Assembly: GCF_014762705.1 (NCBI RefSeq)
Contig: NZ_JABURL010000040.1
Coordinates: 1 to 46,821, forward strand
DNA: 46,821 bases
Reading direction: 5' to 3'
Source of the DNA: Cyclobacterium sp.
GTDB taxonomy: Bacteria; Bacteroidota; Bacteroidia; Cytophagales; Cyclobacteriaceae
Shown here in pieces: positions 8,906-17,975 of the stretch (the first letter of the stretch is position 1; every line of letters starts with the position of its first letter). The notes beneath the pieces are model-generated. The model searched no databases and was not told the origin of the DNA. It worked only from the letters and a program-made list of their open reading frames with translations. The position numbers and the translations under genes were made by a program.

Positions 8906-10034
8906 TGCTGGGGATATTCACTATTCTTTCCTCTAAAAATTCCGCATTTTTCTGCTCATCTTTAAAACAATGCGAAAACATAGGTAAACGGTACATGAGC
9001 TGCCATATAGGACGGGTCATTATTTTTGCCTCGTTCGTTGTTTTTAAAAACGCATTGCGTTGCGCTGAGTTTTCCAACTCCACACACATTAACCAGTAGT
9101 TGGCTTTTGTATGGTTCAATTCGGTTCTAAATCTGATGCCTTCGTCAGCAAAAAAGTTGATATATTCCTCCGCCAGTTGTCTTTTATTTTGCAGAAATTC
9201 TCCAAGTTGTTCTAACTGTGCACATACCAGGGCCGCATTCAGGTTAGGCATGCGATAATTATACCCAATATGATCGTGGACGTATTCATACGGGTGTGGC
9301 ACTTTAGCTGTCGTAGTAAGATGCTTTCCAAATGTCGCCAACTTCTCATTTTGAGTTACAATCATTCCGCCCCCACCACTAGTGACAATTTTGTTCCCAT
9401 TAAAAGAAAAAACGCCCAGGTTCCCTAAGGAACCTGTATGTCTTCCTTTGTATAAACTTCCCAGAGATTCCGCAGCATCCTCCACAATCGGGATCCGCCA
9501 CTCTTTACAGACCACCAGAAGCTCCTCCATATGAACGGGGAAACCAAAGGTATGCATGGGAATACAAGCACTAATTCTCTTACCTGTTTTTTTATTGTAA
9601 GTACCATCTGCTCTCAATTCTCCATATTCCTCCAAAAATCGAGATACGGCATTTGGAGATAATCCCATTGTGTCGTAATCAACATCCAAAAAGACTGGTT
9701 CTGCCCCCGCGTAATGGATAGCATTGGCCGTAGCAACAAAAGTAAGCGCCTGAGTCAATATTTCGTTTCCTCTTTCAACACCAACAAGTTTTAGTGCAAT
9801 ATGCAAGCCCGATGTGCCATTGACTACAGCTATAGCTTTTCTAGTATCCGTTATCTCAGCCATTATCTGTTCTGCCTGGTCGACATACTTTCCTACTGAG
9901 GAAACAAAGGTGGAATCAAGCGTATCATTTACATACCTGTGCTCATTACCGTTAAACACGGGTACATGAAGGGGCACAAAATCGCTGGTGTCGAATATGC
10001 TCCTGATAAAATTTATTACCCGATTATACTCCAT
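8892..10034 (-). CDS. legC: PLP-dependent sugar 4-aminotransferase (LegC-like, DegT/DnrJ family)
   Basis: Transfers an amino group to C4 of the 4-keto-6-deoxy sugar made by LegB. Key motifs are AVVNGTSGLHIALKL (phosphate pocket), IPIVEDAAESLGS (Asp that contacts PLP nitrogen) and VFSFNGNKIVTSGGGG, where Lys in NGNK would form the Schiff base. I set the start at the ATG at 10034, one base after the legB stop, giving 380 residues; an in-frame upstream ATG at 10187 would put 51 extra residues inside legB with no family resemblance. The protein begins MEYNRVINFIRSIF and reaches VPLHVPVFNGNE, as LegC homologues do. The 3' end overlaps legH by 14 bases. Confidence 0.9.
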   Translation of the reverse strand: MEYNRVINFIRSIFDTSDFVPLHVPVFNGNEHRYVNDTLDSTFVSSVGKYVDQAEQIMAEITDTRKAIAVVNGTSGLHIALKLVGVERGNEILTQALTFVATANAIHYAGAEPVFLDVDYDTMGLSPNAVSRFLEEYGELRADGTYNKKTGKRISACIPMHTFGFPVHMEELLVVCKEWRIPIVEDAAESLGSLYKGRHTGSLGNLGVFSFNGNKIVTSGGGGMIVTQNEKLATFGKHLTTTAKVPHPYEYVHDHIGYNYRMPNLNAALVCAQLEQLGEFLQNKRQLAEEYINFFADEGIRFRTELNHTKANYWLMCVELENSAQRNAFLKTTNEAKIMTRPIWQLMYRLPMFSHCFKDEQKNAEFLEERIVNIPSSVRS

Positions 10035-10035
10035 T

Positions 10036-11223
10036 TCACATTTTTGAATCCAGATATTTACCTGTCTCTTTGTGGGCAAACCCAGGTAATAAATCTTGAA
10101 ACAATCTGACCAGATCCCCTTTTTCCCATCTACCAGTTTCAGTGAATTTTTTAATTGATTGCAAAAAATCATCAAGCGAACTATCATAATAGGAAAGTTG
10201 ACTTTTTATCACTCCCAAATTTTCAAACCGCTGCATATCCAGTATCTCATCATTCATGAAGAACTCTTCAAAATCTTTTTCACCGGTAGTATCGCTAATA
10301 GAAAAGTAACATGGCCATTTGCCCTTAGCTGGCAAAGAACTGGCCAGGCTTCTGGCCTCTTCTTCACTATTGCACTCATAGACTTCATAACCCAACATCC
10401 TTAAATACCTTTCTGCAACCTCTGCAAAGGTAATCAAGTGCAGATGTTCACTCAACTTCGGAAAAAAAATATCCTTATTATCTCCCAGAAGACATGACAT
10501 TAAACATAGCTCCCCTGACTCCTGAGGGGTAACAAAATAACGCTTGATATCTTTTGGTGCTACTAATGGCTGCCTTTTTAAGATCCGTTGGTTAAACCCA
10601 TGCAGTAAGGAACCATCAGAAAACGCCACATTGGCAAATCTTGCAGTTGAAATCGACAAACTCAGGCTTTCACGCATTAAAAATAACTCCATGATCCGCT
10701 TGGAAGCTCCCATCATGTTAACTGGATTAGCCGCTTTATCTGTTGAAACACAAAAGTATTTTTTCGCACCTATTAGTTTGGCCTGCCTGATGGTTTTAAT
10801 GGTGTTTAAAATATTTACTTCGATCATCCTCATCAAGGTAAAAGGATCCTTTTCGCTTCGGACATGTTTGAGGGCAGAAAGATTTAAAATATAGTCATAG
10901 TTACCATCGGACTCGAAAAAAGCGTCATAAATAGGCGAGCCAATATCCAGCGCAAATGTTTTAAACTCTCCATTAATATACCCCATAGAGCTCCTTATAT
11001 CCCTGACAAGTTCTACCAGATTATTTTCGCTGATATCCAGAACGTGCAATTTTTGGGGCGACCGCTTGAATATTTCTTTAGTAACTGCCTGTCCTATAGA
11101 ACCGGCACCCCCAATAATCAAGAATCGTCCATTGCGCACCTTTTCAGATAACTCTTTATCAAATGAAGCGATATCCCCTTCAAAAAGATTTTTGTTTCTG
11201 CCAATTAAGTTAAGTATGTCCAT
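10036..11223 (-). CDS. legB: NDP-HexNAc 4,6-dehydratase (LegB-like extended SDR)
   Basis: First enzyme of the nonulosonic acid route, converting NDP-GlcNAc to the 4-keto-6-deoxy sugar. FLIIGGAGSIGQAVTKEIF (about residues 33-51) is the NAD(P)-binding loop; YILNLSALKHVRSEKDPF and VSTDKAANPVNMMGASKR follow. The usual SDR Tyr of YxxxK is Met here (MGASK), as in FlaA1/WbpM-type inverting and LegB-type dehydratases, so it is not a defect. It has 395 residues with no membrane segments, unlike the long WbpM class. It heads the coupled run of eleven genes, 261 bases after the SLBB gene. Whether it takes GDP- or UDP-GlcNAc is not readable; ptmE suggests GDP. Confidence 0.87.
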   Translation of the reverse strand: MDILNLIGRNKNLFEGDIASFDKELSEKVRNGRFLIIGGAGSIGQAVTKEIFKRSPQKLHVLDISENNLVELVRDIRSSMGYINGEFKTFALDIGSPIYDAFFESDGNYDYILNLSALKHVRSEKDPFTLMRMIEVNILNTIKTIRQAKLIGAKKYFCVSTDKAANPVNMMGASKRIMELFLMRESLSLSISTARFANVAFSDGSLLHGFNQRILKRQPLVAPKDIKRYFVTPQESGELCLMSCLLGDNKDIFFPKLSEHLHLITFAEVAERYLRMLGYEVYECNSEEEARSLASSLPAKGKWPCYFSISDTTGEKDFEEFFMNDEILDMQRFENLGVIKSQLSYYDSSLDDFLQSIKKFTETGRWEKGDLVRLFQDLLPGFAHKETGKYLDSKM

Positions 11224-11484
11224 CTAGTACAAATTTATGCCGATTGGTATACTCCATTACATTTATATCATCCTACCCGGCAGTTTTTTCCCATAGGGAA
11301 AATCCAGTAGTCCCAGTATAAAAATCCCTTTCTCCAAAAAACATGATTCCAGGAATAGTTAACAAATCTTTTGAAACAATATTCCACTTCTATATCACTA
11401 TTTTCCCCCAGTCAGACCTGACAGCCCCTGCATAGGTATTTGATGTTCGAACCAGTAGGCGACTATTCAGTCCTGCCTGATTTC
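11224..11484. other. Gap between SLBB gene and legB
   Basis: 261 bases between co-oriented genes. No open frame or strong terminator is visible. A 7-bp inverted repeat (ttttccc/gggaaaa with a 3-base loop) lies near 11289-11305 but lacks a T run on the minus strand. An exact TAAATTTG (minus strand, 11230-11237) sits six bases before the legB ATG, without a -33 partner at the right distance. legB may therefore be read through from the SLBB promoter. Confidence 0.4.
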
Positions 11485-14112
11485 CTATCTTCTAACCCTG
11501 TCGATCAAAATGACCAATGTAGCCAAGCTTGATGCCATGCCAATCCATGCCTGTACAGACATAGGTTCTCTTTCAGGCTTTCTAGGGACAATTATTTCCG
11601 CACCCGGTTCCAACTTTGGAAAAAAACTAAAAAACAAAAAACTGTTGGTCCTTTGTACATCCCCATTGGCATACACCACATAAGAACGGGATTTTCTCGC
11701 CGATTCGCTAAAGCCTCCGGCTCTTGAAATATAATTCCTGAAACTCCGGCCAACATCATATCTTGCCGTAGTGGGATACAATACCTCCCCCCTCATTCTT
11801 ACCGTCTGCAGCTCTTTGGGTATGCTGATGATATCACCTTCCTGTAATATCAAGTCATATTTTGAGCCTGGCAGTTGGAGGATTTTATCCAATTCAATGC
11901 CAATCAATTCTGTATTCCTGGTGGCTACTTCCATCACAGAACTGTCTGCTCCTTCTAGAAACTGGTACTTGTCTTCCGAAAAACTTTCTACCTCTTCGCT
12001 ACCTGATCTTCTTTTATTTCTTTCTTCACTGAGAAGTGCAACTCTTTCTTCCAGTCTTTTCATCAATTCTTTTTCGGATTCGGTATTTTCAACATTTTCA
12101 TCCCTCTCCAAGTTTTTCAATAAGGACTCAAGTTGCTCCAGGGTCAACACTTCTTCCTCCTTGGTATTGAAAAACTCTGTCCTTCGGATTAAAGTCGCTC
12201 CTTTGGGGTAGGCAAATTGATTCAAACCACCTGCCCGGTCCAACACGTCGGATATCCTTTCATCTCTTTTTTCAAGGGCATATTCCCCGGGATAAAAAAC
12301 TTCTCCCTCTACCTCCACAACTTTTTCCCGCTGAAAACCGGGTCTTTCCCGAACAAATACATGATCGAAGGGCTGTAAGGTAATATTCTTTTCTTCCTCG
12401 CTTATTTTCAGATTCGGATCTATGGATATATTAATGATTTGAGCAATATCTCCAGTAACATTTGCTTTGACCCTTCTGGCAATTTCTATATTTGAACTGG
12501 TAGCGGATTCTTTAAACCCCTTGGCTTTGGCAATCAGATCTCCCACCGTCATTCCTTCAGCAAACTGATAAACCCCTGTACGGTTTACCTCTCCTGAAAT
12601 TTGTACGTGGTACTCCTCTTTGAGATCATAAATACTGGGAACATTCAGGATATCTTCTCGTTGTAATTTGACATCGGGCGCTTCACCTGAAAGTATGGCA
12701 CTTAAGTTTAGCGTAATGATTTCCATGGTAAAATCAGGATTGGTCCTGTACAAAGAAACCCGCTCAGAAAAAGCATCCCCCCGAAGCCCACCGGCCATTT
12801 CCAACAATGATTTTAAGGTCATCTCATCTTCTATCGCAAATTCACCCGGCCGGAAAACCGCCCCCGAAACCTGGGCCCTATTTTCATACCGCTCCAAGAT
12901 TGATCCTACAGTAAAAAAATCACCATCCTTGACAGCGAAAGTTTCAAAATTATTTTTATAAACATTTTCTATGCGCATTTCCTTGTCTGTGGTCCGTCTA
13001 ACGGTCAGCAGTTCCCGGTAAGCATCGCTTTTAAACCCACCCGCAAATAAAACCAAATCATTGATGCTTTCACCAGGTTTGATTTCAAAAATTCCTGGTC
13101 TTCTCACCGGCCCCTCAACTTCTACTCTGGTGCGCACGGGGGGGACAATCACCACATCATTGTCTTGCAATATGATATTTCCTTCCTGACTTCCTTCCAC
13201 CAAAAAGGCATAAATATCCACTTCACCTACCAATCTGTTGTCCCTGTACACCTGAATGTTTCTAAATGAACCGTTTTCGTTTGGACCACCAGCCTGGTAC
13301 AATGCATTGAAAACGTTGGCAAAGGAGGGCATTGTATAGCTGCCAGGAATCCTCAATTCTCCTGCCATGGTCACCTGTATACTGCGGATATTGCCTACCC
13401 TGACTTGCAGGAAAGTATTTGGGTTGGGCCCTCCCAATCCAGAATAAATCTGTTGCAATGAATTATTTAACCTGGACCTTACCGATTGTATCGTTGCACC
13501 CCCTACATTGATTGGACCAATATTTGGAATAAATACCGTACCTTCAGGAGATACCGTAAGGTCCAGAGATTGCTGAGATGCTCCGAAAACGTCTACTAAC
13601 AATTGATCTCCAGTGCCTAAAATATAATTATCAGGCGTAGGGAGATTTAAGTTTGGATTAAAATTAAGTTCCTTATTATGAAATAAAGTAAAACCAAAAA
13701 TCTTCTTTTGTTTTGGACTCAGGTCATAGTATGGATCTGCCTTCCTTAAGGAATCAAAAACATTGGTTTGTTCAACCCTATTATCGGTAACCTGTCTTTG
13801 GGCTTGTCCCTGATTTTGTTTTCCTTTTGTTCCTTCAACATTTCCCGATTTGAGCATCTGAATGCGCTGAGTAAGTTTGCTTATTTCAGCTGCTGGCATT
13901 CCTTTTTCCCTTGCCATGGCTTGAAGTTGAGCCTCATTCATGCCGGAAGATTCCGCCCTTCTGATCAGTTGTTCTATTTGGGCATCAGAAAGCTCATCCA
14001 CTTTAAGGTTTTGGATATCCTGCAATGATTGACCATAAGACATTAACCCAAAACACATGAGGGAAACAAAAAGAATAAATTTTAAGTTATGAAGTAAGAT
14101 TCTGATCAGCAT
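11485..14112 (-). CDS. Multi-SLBB outer-membrane polysaccharide export protein (Wza-type)
   Basis: Forms the outer-membrane channel for polysaccharide export. An N-terminal hydrophobic signal peptide ends near SYGQS (residue 28). A poly-export domain starts with NYILGTGDQLLVDVFGAS near residue 162 and contains VSPEGTVFIPNIGPINVGG. About six SLBB repeats follow, each recognisable by a xGEVxxPGxY core and an AGGF/L end: LRIPGSYTMP, VEGPVRRPGIFEI, VSGAVFRPGEFAI, ISGEVNRTGVYQF, VEGEVFYPGEYAL and MRGEVLYPTTARY. A charged coiled-coil-like insert (LEQLESLLKNLERDENVE to EERNKRRSGSEE) lies between the last two, and a C-terminal membrane span ends in LVILIDRVRR. At 875 residues it is over twice Escherichia coli Wza, typical of large Bacteroidetes versions. 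It has its own promoter and leader. Confidence 0.92.
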   Translation of the reverse strand: MLIRILLHNLKFILFVSLMCFGLMSYGQSLQDIQNLKVDELSDAQIEQLIRRAESSGMNEAQLQAMAREKGMPAAEISKLTQRIQMLKSGNVEGTKGKQNQGQAQRQVTDNRVEQTNVFDSLRKADPYYDLSPKQKKIFGFTLFHNKELNFNPNLNLPTPDNYILGTGDQLLVDVFGASQQSLDLTVSPEGTVFIPNIGPINVGGATIQSVRSRLNNSLQQIYSGLGGPNPNTFLQVRVGNIRSIQVTMAGELRIPGSYTMPSFANVFNALYQAGGPNENGSFRNIQVYRDNRLVGEVDIYAFLVEGSQEGNIILQDNDVVIVPPVRTRVEVEGPVRRPGIFEIKPGESINDLVLFAGGFKSDAYRELLTVRRTTDKEMRIENVYKNNFETFAVKDGDFFTVGSILERYENRAQVSGAVFRPGEFAIEDEMTLKSLLEMAGGLRGDAFSERVSLYRTNPDFTMEIITLNLSAILSGEAPDVKLQREDILNVPSIYDLKEEYHVQISGEVNRTGVYQFAEGMTVGDLIAKAKGFKESATSSNIEIARRVKANVTGDIAQIINISIDPNLKISEEEKNITLQPFDHVFVRERPGFQREKVVEVEGEVFYPGEYALEKRDERISDVLDRAGGLNQFAYPKGATLIRRTEFFNTKEEEVLTLEQLESLLKNLERDENVENTESEKELMKRLEERVALLSEERNKRRSGSEEVESFSEDKYQFLEGADSSVMEVATRNTELIGIELDKILQLPGSKYDLILQEGDIISIPKELQTVRMRGEVLYPTTARYDVGRSFRNYISRAGGFSESARKSRSYVVYANGDVQRTNSFLFFSFFPKLEPGAEIIVPRKPEREPMSVQAWIGMASSLATLVILIDRVRR

Positions 14113-14278
14113 TTAAGTACCGGTGGTTATTGATGAAACTGCAATCAAATAAAATTTTTTGAAGAAAACCTTAAAAAAAATTAAAGCTTCGCCTCCTCAG
14201 TTACAATAAGTAAAAGAGCTTTGAAGTTTTGAATAACCTTTATGATCAACAAAAAGGGGAAATTGTCAATTATTCGCA

Positions 14279-14309
14279 CAAAAGTAAGCAATACCAGCGG
14301 AATAACATA
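14279..14309 (-). promoter_or_regulatory. Promoter of the SLBB exporter gene (operon)
   Basis: Minus strand reads TATG, 19 bases, then TACTTTTG, an exact TAnnTTTG -7 box with a three-of-four -33 match. Transcription would start near 14272, giving a leader of about 160 nt. The -7 box is identical to that proposed for manC. Confidence 0.5.
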
Positions 14310-14390
14310 AGATGAATTTTTTGAATGGGTCTCTGTAAACAGGGAAAACAAAATTAAATTAGGAATAATAGTTGACCGCCAATTTAAATC

Positions 14391-14430
14391 AAAAAAGTTA
14401 TGCGCAAAATATCATTATTTTGCACATAAC
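14391..14430 (-). terminator. Rho-independent terminator of manC-fcl-gmd
   Basis: 15-base arms (14397-14411 and 14416-14430) pair with one G:U or mismatch around a 4-base loop, and six T residues follow on the minus strand (complement of 14391-14396). It lies 31 bases past the gmd stop and should end that operon before the SLBB promoter. Confidence 0.8.
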
Positions 14431-14461
14431 TATATTATTTGCCTAATTGGTAAAAATTATT

Positions 14462-15601
14462 TTACTCGGCCTGATTCAGCACCTTATGCCCACCTTTCAT
14501 CAAATGGATATCGCGCTTGAATAAGCCCACATCGGAGAGTACCATGTCCTCTACCAACATTTTAAGGTCGTATTTTGGTTTCCATCCCAATTTGGTCATG
14601 GCTTTGGTCGGATCTCCGATCAACAACTCAACCTCTGTAGGCCGGAAATAGGCAGGGTCAATCTTCACCAAGACATCTCCCTTTTTTATCTTGAAATGGG
14701 AAGTGCCTAAAACATCGAAAGCTTTTTCCTTGTCGATTTCTTCCAGTATTCCTTTTTCATTCAAACCTTCCCCTTCAAACTTCAACTTAAACCCAACCTC
14801 ATCAAAGGCCATCTTGATGAAATCCCGGACCTTGGTGGTTACCCCGGTAGCGATGACATAATCCTCCGGCACCTCCTGCTGCAAAATTCTCCACATGGCA
14901 TCCACGTAATCTTTGGCATGACCCCAATCCCTTTTGGCATCCAGGTTACCCATGTACAGATCTTTTTGCAATCCCAAAGCTATCTTGGCCACCGCCCTGC
15001 TTATTTTTCTGGTTACAAAGGTCTCCCCTCTTAAAGGAGATTCGTGATTGAACAAAATGCCATTACAGGCATACATACCATAAGCCTCCCGGTAGTTTAC
15101 CGTAATCCAGTACCCATACAATTTGGCCACTGCATAGGGAGACCTGGGATAAAATGGCGTCGTTTCAGACTGGGGAACAGCCTGAACCAATCCGTAAAGC
15201 TCGGAGGTGGATGCCTGATAGATTTTGGTCTTTTTCTCCATGCCCAATAACCTGACCGCTTCCAGGATCCTCAATGTTCCCACCCCGTCGGCATTGGCTG
15301 TATATTCCGGTGTATCAAAACTTACCTTTACATGGCTCATTGCCGCAAGGTTATAAATCTCATCAGGCTTAGTCTCCTGAATGATCCGGGTTAAATTCAT
15401 GGAGTCTGTCATATCCCCGTAATGCAAAAACAAACGCTTGTTATCATCGTGTGGATCCTGGTACAGGTGGTCTATCCTGTCTGTATTAAATAACGAGGCT
15501 CTTCTTTTGATACCATGTACAATATATCCTTTGGATAATAAAAGCTCCGCAAGATAAGCTCCATCCTGCCCGGTAATCCCTGTTATTAACGCCGTTTTCA
15601 T
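14462..15601 (-). CDS. gmd: GDP-mannose 4,6-dehydratase
   Basis: Converts GDP-D-mannose to GDP-4-keto-6-deoxymannose, first committed step to GDP-L-fucose. The NADP-binding [19 protein letters not shown] (residues 7-25), the [18 protein letters not shown] arginine stretch, [11 protein letters not shown], and [20 protein letters not shown] with the YxxxK pair are diagnostic; [16 protein letters not shown] is the GDP-sugar binding segment. It has 379 residues, full length. It is third in manC-fcl-gmd, 35 bases after fcl, and is followed by a hairpin with a T run, so the operon ends here. The product could feed fucose or another 6-deoxyhexose such as rhamnose, but adjacent fcl favours fucose. 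Confidence 0.96.
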   Translation of the reverse strand: MKTALITGITGQDGAYLAELLLSKGYIVHGIKRRASLFNTDRIDHLYQDPHDDNKRLFLHYGDMTDSMNLTRIIQETKPDEIYNLAAMSHVKVSFDTPEYTANADGVGTLRILEAVRLLGMEKKTKIYQASTSELYGLVQAVPQSETTPFYPRSPYAVAKLYGYWITVNYREAYGMYACNGILFNHESPLRGETFVTRKISRAVAKIALGLQKDLYMGNLDAKRDWGHAKDYVDAMWRILQQEVPEDYVIATGVTTKVRDFIKMAFDEVGFKLKFEGEGLNEKGILEEIDKEKAFDVLGTSHFKIKKGDVLVKIDPAYFRPTEVELLIGDPTKAMTKLGWKPKYDLKMLVEDMVLSDVGLFKRDIHLMKGGHKVLNQAE

Positions 15602-15636
15602 AAATGATTTTTTTTTTAATTGCCGATAAAAATATA

Positions 15637-16590
15637 TTACAACTTAACCTGTTTGATTTGATCAATATTTTTCAGGAACCACTGGTAGGTATCCTGAATA
15701 CCTTTTTCTAACGTTATTTTAGCTTTCCAGCCTGCCCCGGTCATTTTGCTCACATCCATCAATTTTCTGGGGGTTCCATCCGGTTTGCTGCTGTCCCATA
15801 TAATTTCTCCCTGGTGTCCGGTGACCTGCTGGATCAACGCTGCAAGAGATTTGATGGTCAAATCCTCGCCCGTACCTACATTGTACAAATTGTCTTCAAA
15901 TGTATGCTCCATGGCAAATACTACGGCTTCTGCCATATCATCCACATGCAAAAACTCCCGCATAGGAGTTCCGCTGCCCCATAACTTGACAGGCTGGTTA
16001 CCATCGATTTTTGCTTCATGAAATTTTCTGATCATTGCCGGAAGCACATGAGAGGTCTCCAGGTCAAAATTATCAAATGGTCCATAAAGATTGGTGGGCA
16101 TCAGGCTCACAAAATCTTTGCCGTACTGTTGCCTGATGGCCTCGCAGGCTTTTACCCCTGCTATTTTGGCCAGGGCATACCACTGGTTAGTCGGCTCCAG
16201 TGATGCGGTAAGCAGCATGTCTTCCTTAAGCGGCTGAGGAGCCAGTTTGGGATATATACAGGAGCTCCCCAGAAAAATAAATTTCTCTACTCCGGCCTGA
16301 AGTGAAAAATCAATCAGGTTGTTTTGGATGAGTAGATTTTCCATCAGGAACTGATAGGGGTAGTTGTTGTTGGCAAGGATACCACCAACCCTTGCAGCAG
16401 CATCAATGACTATCTCAGGTTTTTCTTTCTCAAAAAAACTTTTAACACTGGATTGGTTTTTCAAATCCAGTTCCCTACTGCTCAAGCCAATTAAATTTTG
16501 GTAACCTTTTTGCTTAAGTGCCCTGAAAATGGCAGCGCCAACCATGCCATTGTGACCTGCAACATATATTTTGGTCTGCTTTTGTATCAT
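15637..16590 (-). CDS. fcl: GDP-L-fucose synthase
   Basis: Bifunctional epimerase-reductase that turns GDP-4-keto-6-deoxymannose into GDP-L-fucose. The start [18 protein letters not shown] holds the GxxGxxG loop; [36 protein letters not shown] (YxxxK) and [17 protein letters not shown] are standard GDP-fucose synthase motifs, as is [19 protein letters not shown]. It has 317 residues, full length. It follows manC by 4 bases and precedes gmd, the reverse of the usual gmd-fcl order but still one operon. No irregular residues were noticed. Confidence 0.96.
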   Translation of the reverse strand: MIQKQTKIYVAGHNGMVGAAIFRALKQKGYQNLIGLSSRELDLKNQSSVKSFFEKEKPEIVIDAAARVGGILANNNYPYQFLMENLLIQNNLIDFSLQAGVEKFIFLGSSCIYPKLAPQPLKEDMLLTASLEPTNQWYALAKIAGVKACEAIRQQYGKDFVSLMPTNLYGPFDNFDLETSHVLPAMIRKFHEAKIDGNQPVKLWGSGTPMREFLHVDDMAEAVVFAMEHTFEDNLYNVGTGEDLTIKSLAALIQQVTGHQGEIIWDSSKPDGTPRKLMDVSKMTGAGWKAKITLEKGIQDTYQWFLKNIDQIKQVKL

Positions 16591-16594
16591 TTGC

Positions 16595-17593
16595 TTAGTT
16601 TAATAAACCAGGGTTTTCGTTTTCCAATCTCTCATACACTTTTTTTACTTCCTGTGCATTATCCTTGTTCAGCACCAATATGGCATCCGAAGTTTCTACC
16701 AATACCACATGCTGCAGCCCAACAAATTCCACATGCTTGTCAGCTGTTCCGAGCGCCAGGTTATTCCCCCTTCGTTCCTTACTGCCTGGTTGAAAATAAT
16801 CGTAAAGAGCTTCAAAAGACCCCATATCAGACCAGGTAAAGGAGGAGGGCACCACCTTGATTTTGTCTGATTTTTCCATCACGGCATAGTCTACACTAAT
16901 GGAAGGAATTGCCATACTCAACTCTAATGGCAGAAAGCCATCCTTTGCATTTTCCAAGGCCACCTTTGACTTTTCAAGCACCTCAGGTTCATACTTTTGA
17001 AGTTCATCCAAATAAGTGCCTGCCGTAAAACAAAACATGCCGCTGTTCCAAAGAAAATTGCCTTTGTCCAAAAATTCTTTCGCCCGGAACACATCCGGTT
17101 TTTCCCTGAAACCCAGCACCTCATTGCCCTTGTGTTCAATGTATCCAAATCCGGTTTCCGGCTTGGTAGGGATCAAACCAAAGGTGACAAGGGAACCTTT
17201 TCGAGCCATTTCTATGGCTTGTTTCAGTGAATTTTGATATTTTTCTTCATCTCCTATCAGGTGGTCGGAAGGGGTAACCAACAATACAGCATCTGAAGGG
17301 ACGGACAAAGCCGCAAAAGCTATGGCAGCAGCGGTATTTCTGGGGGCAGCTTCCACCAATTCAAGATAGTCTGAGACATCCATTTTCTCCAGGATATCCC
17401 TGGAAAGCTTGTAATTATCCACCCCGCCGACTACCATCACCTGGTTACAAATGCCTGCATTTCTTTTAACGGTTTTCTGAAAAAGTGATTGATTTTCAAA
17501 AATGGGAAGGTATTGCTTTGGCTTGCTTTTACGTGAAAGCGGCCAAAGTCGGCTACCGACTCCTCCCGATAAAACTACATTAACAATTTTCAT
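16595..17593 (-). CDS. manC: Mannose-1-phosphate guanylyltransferase
   Basis: Makes GDP-mannose from mannose-1-phosphate and GTP, supplying gmd. The nucleotide loop is SGGVGSRLWPLSRKSKPKQY (residues 9-28); PRNTAAAIAFAAL, LVTPSDHLIGDEEKY, ETGFGYIEHKG and FLWNSGMFCFTAGTYLDEL match the family. It has 332 residues, so it is the monofunctional form without the C-terminal phosphomannose isomerase domain. It is first gene of the operon, with a candidate promoter and a leader of about 180 nt upstream. Phosphomannomutase and isomerase are not in the window. Confidence 0.95.
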   Translation of the reverse strand: MKIVNVVLSGGVGSRLWPLSRKSKPKQYLPIFENQSLFQKTVKRNAGICNQVMVVGGVDNYKLSRDILEKMDVSDYLELVEAAPRNTAAAIAFAALSVPSDAVLLVTPSDHLIGDEEKYQNSLKQAIEMARKGSLVTFGLIPTKPETGFGYIEHKGNEVLGFREKPDVFRAKEFLDKGNFLWNSGMFCFTAGTYLDELQKYEPEVLEKSKVALENAKDGFLPLELSMAIPSISVDYAVMEKSDKIKVVPSSFTWSDMGSFEALYDYFQPGSKERRGNNLALGTADKHVEFVGLQHVVLVETSDAILVLNKDNAQEVKKVYERLENENPGLLN

Positions 17594-17780
17594 GATTTTG
17601 TTTTTTCGCTGTTCCAGTACAAAAATAAAACCATACTATTCTGTTTGATCCACAAAAGAATAATATGTTAAAATGGTATGTGTTTTCGCCAAACACAAAA
17701 CTGATTGTTGTTATAAAAGAATTAAATTATTGCTATTGTGACAGTTAGACTTTTATTTCGATTTCTTATAAAAGATAAGC

Positions 17781-17811
17781 CAAAAGTAAATAAAAAAATC
17801 AAAAGGGTAAA
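17781..17811 (-). promoter_or_regulatory. Promoter of manC-fcl-gmd
   Basis: Minus strand reads TTTA, 19 bases, then TACTTTTG (17781-17788), an exact Bacteroidetes -7 box. Start of transcription is expected near 17774, so the leader before manC is about 180 nt. Confidence 0.5.
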
Positions 17812-17918
17812 GAATTATTTTAAAACCATTTTTAACTATTTAAAAAACATAAAAATATATTTCAAATATTAAAAACCCATTAGTGGTTGAAAACATGGGA
17901 AAATTCCAAAAACAAGAG

Positions 17919-17950
17919 TTGACGGTTGCCCAAATTATTCGGTAATTTCG
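17919..17950 (+). promoter_or_regulatory. Promoter candidate of the NusG-like gene
   Basis: TTG at 17919, 21 bases, then TAATTTCG (one mismatch to TAnnTTTG). Transcription would start near 17957, giving a leader of about 20 nt before the ATG at 17976. Confidence 0.35.
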
Positions 17951-17975
17951 GGTTTAAAACCTGTAAATCTGTATT

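Larger units (their letters stand above)
14113..14461. other. Gap between gmd and SLBB genes: terminator, promoter and leader
   Basis: 349 bases. Read leftward, it holds the gmd terminator (14391-14430), a promoter at 14279-14309 and a leader of about 160 nt for the SLBB gene. Within the leader, arms aaagct and agcttt (14183-14188 and 14217-14222) enclose a 28-base loop and are followed on the minus strand by a T-rich stretch (complement of 14173-14180), a possible weak leader terminator. Confidence 0.5.
17594..17975. other. Divergent gap between manC and the NusG-like gene
   Basis: 382 bases, very AT-rich, with no open frame of note. It holds a leftward promoter candidate for manC and a rightward one for the NusG-like gene. 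The two would start about 180 bases apart, leaving a long leader on the manC side. Confidence 0.5.

Noticed and set aside
10036-11223. Missing SDR catalytic Tyr in LegB (MGASK instead of YxxxK)
   Set aside because: This Met substitution is standard in FlaA1/WbpM-type and LegB-type dehydratases.
11230-11237. Exact TAAATTTG -7-like box six bases before the legB ATG
   Set aside because: No -33 element at the proper distance, and a start there would make legB leaderless; likely chance in AT-rich DNA.
11771-12211. Open frame of 146 codons opposite the SLBB gene
   Set aside because: Low-complexity Ser/Leu-rich antisense translation with no promoter or family match.
14242-14310. 22-codon plus-strand open frame in the gmd-SLBB gap
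   Set aside because: No promoter in front, no similarity, and it covers the better supported minus-strand promoter of the SLBB gene.
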